Shown here piece by piece: positions 55,766-64,000 of a stretch of DNA of 64,000 nt; the stretch's first letter is position 1; each line of letters begins with the position of its first letter. The DNA is from Micractinium sp. NFX-FRZ (lineage: Eukaryota > Chlorophyta > Trebouxiophyceae > Chlorellales > Chlorellaceae): contig JAPTJF010000063.1 in assembly GCA_029339195.1 (NCBI GenBank), forward strand, positions 124,001-188,000. Direction: 5' to 3'. Both the position numbers and the translations under genes were made by a program. The notes below the pieces were generated by a model. That model ran no database searches. It saw only the letters and a program-made list of their open reading frames with translations, and was not told where the DNA came from.

Positions 55766-57306
55766 ATGCTGCCATTCGTGGCGGCTCCCATTCGTGGCGG
55801 CCGCGGGGGCGTGTTCACAGCGCTGGTTGCTGCGCTGCTGGTGTGGCAGGTCTCGTTCCCTGGCCTCTTGGCAGGGGCAGCGGGCCCTCAGGCTGCCGTG
55901 GACGGCACTGTCGAGAGCCGCCCCACCGGCAGCGACGGACGGGGCAGAGGCGAAGAAGGTACCCGCCTTGGCGGCGGCGAAGGTACCACACGCGCCAGCG
56001 GCACCGGCGCGACCAGCAGCGCCACAGCCTCTGAGCGCGGCAGCCCACCCAAAAGAAAGTGCTGCGCTGCAAGCGAGCATGTGACGAACTTGACCGACCG
56101 AAATTTTGAGGAGGTGCTCAACAGGACCGAATTCGCGCTGGTCATCTTTTATGCCCCCTACTCTGCGCACTGCCATGTGAGGAGGCGGGGCGGGCACAGG
56201 GCGACGGTCTGCACTGCCTGGGGTCTGCACTGCCTGGGGCTCTGTAGGGCCTTGCACGCCAAGAAGCGCTGGGGGACAGAGGTTTGTGCACAGGGAGCAC
56301 GTGCTCAGCACAGCATGCTCAGCACAGCGTTGACCGCCATTTGACTCCCATTTCTTGATAACTTTGCTATGCACTCTTTCCAGCTCACCACCATGCCTGA
56401 CGTATGCTGTATCGTTGCCAGCGCCCCGCCTGCAGATGGCACGCCATCACTTGGCCCTGGCAGCCGACGCCCTCACGACCAGCCGCCCCAACGTCCTGCT
56501 AGCCCAGGTGCCTGAAGGCAGCGTTGCGTGAGAAGCACCCGGGGGGGCAGGCACGTCTGTGCTGCATTAAACTCGTGTGTCACAGTGTGGCATGCCATGG
56601 TCTGATAAGTGCTGTGCACGCGCGTGTGCAGTTCCGCGCCGCACCCGCCTGTTCAGCGGTGTGATGGCGACTGTCAGCCTGGAATCCCAGAGCGCTCTGT
56701 ACAGCTGAAAGTCCAGCGTGACACCTGCTCACAGTGCATGTCCCGTTGTTATTCCCCTCCCCCCTGCAGTTTGACGCCTGGGGTCCCAGGCAGGACCACA
56801 ACACAACGTATGGGCGGCTGTACGCACCCAAGGGCTTCCCAACCGTCCACTGGTTTGTCAACGGCTCCTTTTACTCGTGCCTGCTCTACCGCTCCAGGCA
56901 AGCGCAACTCAGTGTACCTCAGGGGACCCTCAGGCTGTGGTGGGGCGCTGGGCGTGCCTCAAGCGGCGGCGGCGCCGGTGTCAACCCCGGGCGCCCCACC
57001 GCCGCTGCAGCATCTGCTGCCAGCGCAAGTGCGGCACAGCCAGCGAGGCTGCGCCCATGAGCAGCAGCACCATGCTGGCCTGCAGGTTGCACCGCCACGG
57101 CGCCTTTTCCCGCATCCCGCGCATTGCTATGCCGGCCTGGCCACCCTTCATGTGCACTCACCGCTGCGTGCAGCGACTTCTTCATTGAATGGGCTCTGGA
57201 GTATGCCCCCGAGCCAGGCGAGCGGGCAGGCAGCGGCAGCAGTGCCAGCCCAGCTGTTGCTGGGTGTGAGGAAGGCCGAGGCAATGCGTGGCGGCAGGAG
57301 CTGTGA
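55766..57306 (+). CDS. ER-resident PDI-like thioredoxin-fold protein with degenerate active site
   Basis: Four exons (55766-56176, 56436-56507, 56770-56897, 57174-57306) give 247 residues. The N-terminus has a hydrophobic signal-type segment (FTALVAALLVWQVSFPGLLA), then a Gly/Thr/Ser-rich linker. The thioredoxin-like domain follows: HVTNLTDRNFEEVLNRTEFA, VIFYAPYSAHC, a helix (ARHHLALAADAL), and KGFPTVHWFVNG with the cis-Pro. Where protein disulfide isomerases have WCGHC, this has YSAHC, so the first catalytic Cys is Ser. The chain ends in RQEL, which fits the [KRHQSA]-[DENQ]-E-L ER-retention pattern. The third intron only keeps frame with a GC donor (56898-56899) and the AG at 57172-57173. 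A likely role is a chaperone or mixed-disulfide trap rather than an oxidase. The last intron and the C-terminus rest on this GC-AG reading. Confidence 0.7.
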
Positions 57307-58788
57307 AGCACACTCAAATGGAGCGCCCGCGACTGACAGGGAGGGCCTGCAGGGGCCGGGGAGGCGAGGGGGCACCAGGCAGGAGAAGGACAGCCGGAGC
57401 GCACTCAGCAGCTGGGCACGCTTGGTTTGGCCGTTCCAGTCCCACCCTTTGCCCAGATGCTGGAAAGTCTTGATTCTTGAATAAACCGAATTGAATTCTT
57501 GAATAAACCCATTCTCTGCTCATCACGTGCGACCCCCGGCACAGTGCCACAGTTCTTGGCTGCGCTTCTGCAAAGCTCCACGGCGGTACTGCCGCAGCTT
57601 GCCGGGCATGACCTGCACGTGAGGCACTAGGCTGGCTAGACCACATGAGGGGTGCTCCAGGGAAGCGCTAGCTCAGTGCCGTCCCCATAGCGGGAAGCTT
57701 TACATGAGGGCCCATGTCGGGTGCGAGCAGCTGTCAACGCCTGCATGCATGTGCATTTGTCTTGCCATGCCAGCCCCACTACAGTACCGTGGCTGTACCG
57801 TGGCTGGCCAAACCAGTTGTCTTTGGCCATTGCCACCAGTGCTGACACGGTATCTGTACTGTGGGGTGCAAGCGGGCAATGATGGGTTACACGACTGTTT
57901 GCATGAGCACGGGTCGTCAAGGAGGGGCAGTAAGAGCGGCAGAAAGGGCCTCCGCATGTCGACACTTGTAAGGGGCCGCCGCAGTAGGGATGCATTCATT
58001 GAAGGTGGCACAACAGGGATCACGTCGCGCCAGTCAATCAGTGCCGTGCTGGCGAAAATTCGCCGTGGCTCATGCTGTTGCCAGCAGGGCAAAGACGCTC
58101 TGAGGCCCAAAAGCGGCCATGACGGCCGCCAGTCCACCCTGCAGGGGCAGGACCCACGGGTGGGCTTGGTCAAGGTGACAGGCACACCTCTTGGAGCCCA
58201 CAGTTCACATCTCTTTTGCGGGTTGACTGGTGATATCACATTGGCATCGATGCCAAGCAGGGGCCGCAGCGTCAGGCTCAGAGAGGGTGGGCGCCGGCTG
58301 CCTGCCCCTTGGCATTGCACGTTCATGCAGCTTACAGTGTTGGCTCCGTTCTGCACTGCTCCGGTGCTGTGCGTTTTCAGCTTGCGGGAGCGCCGCCGCT
58401 TGCTGGTGCACACGCTGAACAGCTCGCGTCTGCAGGGTTCAGGTGTGTGGAAGGATGTGAAGTCGGCATTGCACGAAACCGGAGACGCATGCATATGTGC
58501 AAACTGCAGCGGCCGCCCTACTCATGTCGCATGTGCCCCGGCCCTTGCTGGCAGCACTGGCTAGCAGCAGCAGCGGCGTTGCGCCGGGCTGGCACGGGCA
58601 TGCCCGCTGGCACCTCAGCTCGCACGCACCATGCTGGCACCGACTGCCTTCGATCCTCCTGAACGTGTAACCACAACTAACACGCACTCGGCCCCCTGCC
58701 GCACCACGAAACACACACACACACACCAACTGGTGTGCGGTCGGCTCCCTGCCGGAAACCCTCAGCTCCCTAACCACACACACCCAAC
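57307..58788. other. Intergenic region, PDI-like gene to Cys-rich gene (convergent)
   Basis: These 1.5 kb hold long open frames on both strands, but none shows domains, a splice pattern or conservation I can recognise. Tandem TTCTTGAATAAACC occurs near 57475-57510, and a CA run lies near 58709-58722. Confidence 0.45.
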
Positions 58789-60930
58789 TCACACGCGCTT
58801 GGCCCCCTGCCGCAGCATCTCGTCCGTGAGCTCCTCCCCCAGCTGAGCCTTGGCTGCCCCCACTGCAAAGTCAACCACGCAGTCGGCGCCAACTTCTGCA
58901 GGGGAGGGGAGCCAAGCAGGGAGGAAACGTTAACCACCTCCTGCAGGCGTGGTTTGAGGGACCCGCGCCCAAGCCTGCATAGCGGGCCGAGTGAGCCTGC
59001 AAGGTGAGGCGGCGGCAGGGCAGTGTAGTAGAGGGAGGCAAAGGGGAGGCAGAGGTGTGGTATGGTGCACAGCACGGAGGGGGCGAGGAGGCCCAGGCCG
59101 GCGCACTGTCAGCCCGTGCACCGGCTGCACCAGATGCCTGGCACGAAGAAACACGTGCGCACGTGCGCGCGCGGCTTGCAAGGCGTTGCCAACAAGCACC
59201 CTTTTGCGTGACGCCCCCCTCCCCCCGCCGTGGACGCAGTGTGCAGCCAGCCCACCCCTCACCCCACACCCCTGCCCCCACCGCTCCTGGGCGCACCTTT
59301 CATGAACGTCGCGCACCCGGCGGGGCACAGCCCTGTGGCCAGGCTGAGGGCCTCCTCCAGCCCGCAGCCCGAGGAGATGGCTGCCTCCCAGTCGGCCGAG
59401 GCGCAGGAGGGGTAGGTCCCAAACGTTGCCTGGGCCATGGCCACCAGGGGGCCCATCTCCACGGGCGCCCCAAACTGGCAGGCTTCCAGGGTGGCGTTGC
59501 TGCAGGGGTGTGGCAAGGCGGGGTAGGGTGGGAGGTGTGACGAGGTGAGACGGGGCAGGAGGTGTGTGCAGCAAGTGGGTGGGGGCTTGCATGTGCCGCT
59601 GAGGGCTGGGTGGGTGAGTCCAGTGAGGAAGGAGGAATGCTGGGGGTGCCAGCAGGGTGGGGTGGGGTGCGAGGCAGTCGGCGCCTCTGGGCGGCAGCTG
59701 AGAGGCTGGATGTCGGGCAGGCAAGCAGTGGGCAGAACGGCAGCAGGTACAGCTGCGGGAACAGTCGGGCGGGCGAAGGACAGCCAGGCAGGCAGGCAGG
59801 CAGCCACCCGCAAACAGTTGGGCTGGCAGCTGGGAAATGTGGCAGGCAGGCGGGCGGGCAGGCAGGCAGGCAGGCAGGCAGGCGGGGACGGGCTGCACAA
59901 AGCAAGTGGCAGACAGGCGCGGGCATGCAGGGTGGGGTGGGGCTGGCACTCACGCAAAGGGGAGGGCGACGTCATCGCCAATTGTGGTGCCCAGCTGCTT
60001 CCAGGAGAATCGAGCCAGGGAGGCATAGCATTCGACGCTTCCCAGCTGCAGCAGGCGGGAGAGGAGCGGGCAGGCGGGAAGCGGGGCTGGATGGGATGCA
60101 TTTATTGAAAGCGTGGGAAGTGTTGGTTGCTTGACAGCGGGCTATAGCGGCAGCGGCAGCTGCGGGAGACTGCCGGGCGGTGGACGATGTGGGAGCTGGG
60201 CGGCCAGCGGGCCGCATGGGTGCGCCTGGCGGGCAGGCCAGGAGCGGGCGACAGCAGCAGGTGTGCGTGCCTCACCGCTTGGTATCCCTCTGCGCAGGCC
60301 GCGGGGCAAGCGTTGCTGTACATGTCTGCACGTAGGCAGGCAGGGGTGGGGGGAGGGGAAGCGGTGCGTGCATTGAGGAGGGGCCGCAGGGCAGCTGCGC
60401 CAGGCTGGCAGGCACGACACGGACGCCACACATGGTCTGCGCCCTTGCCAAGCAGACTGTGTACACTCTGTTTCTGGCGAAGCGACAGCGATCCAGTTCT
60501 CATTGAAAGCTGCAGACAGGGCTCGCGTGGCGACTGGCAGTGCCGTGCGTGCCGCCCAAGCCAACCCCTCTCAGGTGGCAGGCAGGCCGGCGGGGCGCAC
60601 CGGCGGCGAACTCCAGGCACTCCTGCCGCTGGCTCTTCACCACCAGTGTGTTCCAGTCTGCGCCCTCACACCCTGGCAGGGCCCTCAGGTCATCTGCATA
60701 GTGTGGCATCCAAAGGTGCCAGGCTTTGAGAAGCATGGCTTGGAGCGAAAGGGTGTGCATGGTGGTAGCAGCATAGCAGGAAAGCCGGCGGCGGCAGGAA
60801 GCTGGTGCCGCCGCAGCTTAATAAGCGGGGTGGCAGCGGTGGAGCTCGCCTCACCCAGGGTAGGCCGTTGCGCACTACAGCACCCTAGGACCGCTAAGAC
60901 CCCCGCCAGCAGGAGGGCAAAGCGCAGCAT
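58789..60930 (-). CDS. Secreted cysteine-rich protein with two internal repeats, function unknown
   Basis: Six exons near 60858-60930, 60600-60693, 60273-60327, 59952-60050, 59297-59498 and 58789-58897 give roughly 210 residues. A signal peptide opens it (MLRFALLLAGVLAVLGCCSA). The mature part has two related units. The first runs CEGADWNTL, ECLEF, NACPAACAEGY, SVECYASLARFSWKQLG. The second runs CASADWEAAI, GCGLEEALS, GLCPAGCATF, GADCVVDFAVGAAKAQLG. Each has the order C-xxx-DW, C, CPxxC, C and ends in QLG. This suggests an extracellular disulfide-rich fold made by duplication. I do not recognise the family. The phases of the last three joins agree (for example FMK plus EVGADC). Confidence 0.7.
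59841..59883. repeat. (GGCA/GGCG)n microsatellite
   Basis: About ten four-base units lie in an intron of the Cys-rich gene. Confidence 0.9.
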
Positions 60931-63340
60931 GGCCGGACTTGGTGAACGTGTTGAAGAGGAGAGAGTGGCGCATGAGTGAAACTGCGGGTTCCTCTGCGAT
61001 TAAAGCCTATGTGCCAAGCGCAGCCGCGTTCATCCAGCTGCCGGGCAAGTCCGCAAAAACTTGCGCCGGCCACTCGTTCTGCTGGTCTCACTCATACCAC
61101 ACTTCTCCCAGTGTGAAGTGCGTACTCTGAGTCCCGGGATCGCATAGGCGTATAGGACATGTGTAAGGGCGTTGTTGCCACCGCCCTCTCGCGCGCCGCC
61201 AGCGCAGGCGCCCGCCTCACGCCTGACGTGGCTCCAGTCCACTCCTGCATGCCCCCTCCTTGCATCCTGCCCGACTACCAGTGCTGGCAGCACATGCCAG
61301 CACATCATTCACCACACAGTTGCAGCACGCATCCCACGGGACCGCATCGCCGCGGCAGCACCCACCCCGCACGCTGCCCGGCGCGCCTGCAGTCCGGGCT
61401 GCTTGGGGGGTGAAAGCAGCTGCAGGATGCGCACTCTGGCTGGCCCTTGCTCGGAGCCCCACTCTGGCTCGGAACCCCACCCTGGCCGGAAGCATGCACC
61501 TGCCCGTTTCAAGTGATGCTGCCCGTGCCAGCCGGCGCTGCTATGGGCTCCAACTGCGCCAGAGATGAGCAGTGCCGAAGAATGCGGGGTGGTGAGGGGG
61601 TGCCAGCACGCAGCAGGTAGGTAATATGAACCACCTGTAGCGGCCCGGTGGGGGCAACGCCAAGCTGCAAGCACATGGCTTGCGAGCTTAAAAGCATTAT
61701 GCACGTGGTTGGTGGGTGCATGTGCAGCAGCTGCTCACCGGCAGGCAAGGATAGTGCAGGCAAGTCGGCATGCTCTGCCATGCTGCCGCCTGGGCCGGGC
61801 CCTCCCCCGCCGGCGGCTGCTCGCACCCATCCACAGTCACCGCGCCTGCTGCATCCAAAGCAAGGCACGGGAATGCCTCTGCACAGCTGCCCAGTCAATA
61901 CACCCCACCACAAGGCACACTTCCAGCCAGCGTGGATGCACGCTCAACCCGTTCAGTTGGTGACCTGGCACTGCTGGGAGCAGGCTTCCCGCCAGCCTGC
62001 CATCGCCCAGCAGACTGCCCAGCGGATGGCAGGCAGTGTCTTAGCTAAGCTCATCATCAATGTACCTGCGGCAGCAGGCGGCTGGTGCTGAGCCACAGCC
62101 TGCCTAAGAGGGGCGTCAACATGGGGCAGCTCTTGCTCGCCGCGGCTACCTGCATGGCAGTGGATCGATGGTCAGCTGGCGCCAGCACTGTTAGCAGGCA
62201 GCTGTGGCCGCCAAAAGGTGCTCAGCTGACATGGAGGCCTACTTCCTTCGATGGACTGGCACAGGCGGAGGCATTGGCCGGTGCTGTTTGGCACAGATGC
62301 CTTTGCACGCACCCGGCGAGAGCATGACTGTCCATGGGGGGAGCAGGGGTACGAGGAGCAGCGCAGCCAGAACAGAGGGTCAGTGAACGGCCACGGCTGG
62401 CAGCGTCTCGGCATGCTGCTCCTGCATGCTGCGCAGCTGCAACGGCGCGGTACTGCCATGGTGGCACTGCCAAGGTGGCTAGCAGCAGCAGGGCGCCCAC
62501 CCGCTGTGGAAGCCGCGGCTGGGCCAGCGGCCCCCTGCTCCCGCTGCTGCCGCTGCGGTGGAGGCTCTCCAGTTGGCAGCGAGCGGGCAGTTGAAACCGC
62601 CAGCAGCGAGCACGGCGGTAATATGCAGTTCTCAGGTCCCAAGACCATTGCGCAAAAGCCTGCACAGCTGGTTGTGGCGGCGTTGGGGGAAGGCAGGGGT
62701 GCACCCGTGCGGCGCCGCTGTGGCAGTCAGAGCAGATGAGCCTCCCCGTTCGCTCTGCACACGATATGAGCGGTGTGGCATGCCGTGACGCAGGTGGAAC
62801 AGGCAGCGCAGCAGGCCCAGACAGCTGCATAGCGCGTATGTGGTAGCCAGCAAGGGTGGCAGTCACTGCAGGAGCAGCGGAGGTCGCTTGGCAGCTGACA
62901 TTTCGCCCTCTGCTGAAGCAACGGGAGCAACGTGGAGGGAGCAGCTGGAGCGGTTGGCTCAGCGGTTGGCAAACATGGAAATCCCCTGCTGTTCAATGGT
63001 CGTTGCACTTGGTAGGCGGCATCAAACTGCAGACTCCCACAAGCAAAAGCCAAAGCAACTGCCTAGCTGAAGTTTGGGCGGTCAGGAAGTCGAGGGGGCA
63101 CCCCTGGGAGCGGCCTCACGCCACGTCAGCGCACCCTCAGTGACTCTTGGATGTCTCAACAGCCTTGGACGTAACAAGAGCGCTTACGTATGCGTTGTTG
63201 AAGGCCGAACCCGCACGCCCCTCGTTTCCTTGCGCGCGCCCTTGCGCGTGTACAAAGGGGCAGGCCGGGTTCATGAGGCAGACTCGTTTGCATGCTGATT
63301 GTCCATTGTAAAGCAGAGTGTCGGAGTGTCAATCAACAGA
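60931..63340. other. Gene-poor stretch, divergent flanks
   Basis: The 2.4 kb hold several open frames of 80-215 codons on both strands. None has a recognisable domain, signal or consistent exon chain. The left end should carry the promoter of the Cys-rich gene and the right end that of the gene at 63341. Small GCTCGGAACCCC-type tandem copies lie near 61450-61490. Confidence 0.4.
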
Positions 63341-64000
63341 ATGAGCGTCAAGCAGTGGTTGCTGCTGGCTGCCGCCCTGTCAGCCCTGGCGCTGTTGCAG
63401 TGGCCGCTGAATGGCACGCCCTCCCCCGGGGTTGCGCCCAGGCTGAAGCACTGGGCGGACAGCATGGCGCAGCAGCAAGCTGTCAGCATCTCCCACGTGC
63501 CGCCGGCACCGCCGACGCCGCAGCGGTGCCAGTTGGATGTCGCCGCATCTCCCTGGGCAAGCCACTGCCAGCGTCTGCAGCACGTGTGCCTGGACCAGTC
63601 GACCATCATCCTGTATGGTGATGAGTATCAGGAGGTGGACGGGCAGGTGGCGGGGGCACTCCCAGCGCTTCTGGTGTCGCCGGACAAGGCACGTGGGTGC
63701 TGGGCAAGCCCGGGGGGGGCAAGGAGGTGCTGGGTCAAACGGGCTCTGGGCAGGCTGCTTCCTTGTGCCACGGTGGCCACGGTGCCACGGTGCCCCCCCC
63801 ATGCAGCGCCGCTGTGGGGCGAGTGAGGCAGTGCGTCATGGGCCAAAGGGAGGGGCGACAACCCAACCCGAGTGCTGCTTGCAGGTGTTTGCATGGCCCT
63901 GGCGCGGCAGGCTGGCGGACGGCAATGTCAGCGGGACTGCAGTTACGCCGGCGGCGGAGACGGCAGCGGACGAGCACGCACAGCACCAGCCGCGGCGGCG
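63341..64000 (+). CDS. Secretory/type II membrane protein, possibly a GT61-type glycosyltransferase, 5' part only
   Basis: The first exon (63341-63690) begins MSVKQWLLLAAALSALALLQ, a signal-anchor, followed by a Pro-rich stem. It then has CQRLQHVCLDQSTIILYGDE and EVDGQVAGALPALLVSPDK. The VCLDQ..I.LY pattern recalls the entry region of GT61-like Golgi glycosyltransferases in Chlorella-type algae, as far as I remember. The catalytic part is outside the window. The second exon starts after CTTGCAG near 63882. A phase-0 join gives VFAWPWRGRLADG but would need a GC donor (AAG then GCACGT at 63691). The GT donor four bases later gives another frame (VCMALARQAGG). Confidence 0.5.

Noticed and set aside
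57700..58564. Overlapping long open frames on both strands (264 and 286 codons)
   Set aside because: No domain, signal, splice structure or biased codon pattern is visible. Long chance frames are common at this GC content, and here they mirror each other on the two strands.
61509..61913. Minus-strand open frame of 134 codons with a Gly/Pro-rich stretch
   Set aside because: Some splice-like sites are present, but no chain of exons or recognisable domain could be built.

Overview
The window is nuclear DNA from a green alga, most likely a Chlorella-like trebouxiophyte. It is GC-rich, and its genes are cut into many short exons with GTGAG/GTGCG-type donors and CTGCAG-type acceptors. TGTAA polyadenylation-type signals lie after several stop codons. 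The telomere-type heptamer TTTAGGG occurs inside one intron. A Mg-chelatase subunit carries an N-terminal plastid-type leader, and the remaining genes are eukaryotic housekeeping, secretory-pathway and surface genes.

Layout, left to right (window strand): CHLI-like Mg-chelatase AAA+ subunit, minus, 3' end outside the window (1-1960); importin-9-like nuclear import receptor, minus (2756-12940); conserved plastid-targeted membrane protein of unknown function, minus (13480-16552); ALG3 mannosyltransferase, plus, sharing a 254-bp divergent promoter (16807-20675); a protein with two 2H-phosphoesterase-like H-x-[T/S] motifs, minus, convergent with ALG3 (20914-25915); F-box-like protein, plus (26467-27798); secreted or type I membrane surface protein with a Pro/Thr/Ala-rich stalk, plus (28863-32775); URB1/Npa1 ribosome-biogenesis factor, minus, about 10 kb (33595-44088); GH127 beta-L-arabinofuranosidase-like enzyme with an AbfB-like C-terminus, plus, 23 exons (44827-55352); an ER PDI-like protein with a degenerate active site and a C-terminal RQEL (55766-57306); a secreted cysteine-rich protein built of two repeats, minus (58789-60930); and the 5' end of a secretory/type II membrane protein, plus, cut by the window edge (63341-64000).

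The genes do not form one pathway. Several belong to the secretory and cell-surface route: ALG3 for N-glycan assembly, the PDI-like ER protein, GH127 for arabinofuranosyl trimming, the stalked membrane protein, the Cys-rich protein and the partial type II protein. Two serve the plastid (CHLI and the conserved plastid protein), and two serve nuclear transport and ribosome assembly (importin-9 and URB1).

The main structural signal is a recurrent one. Introns beside many exons hold diverged, same-strand copies of the adjoining exon edge together with its splice site ('exon-edge echoes'). I found at least fifteen, in six different genes. All follow one geometry: copies of a 5' exon edge lie in the intron before the exon, and copies of a 3' edge lie in the intron after it. 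Exon joins were inferred by eye from splice consensus, reading frame and family conservation, so individual boundaries can be off even where the gene call is firm.
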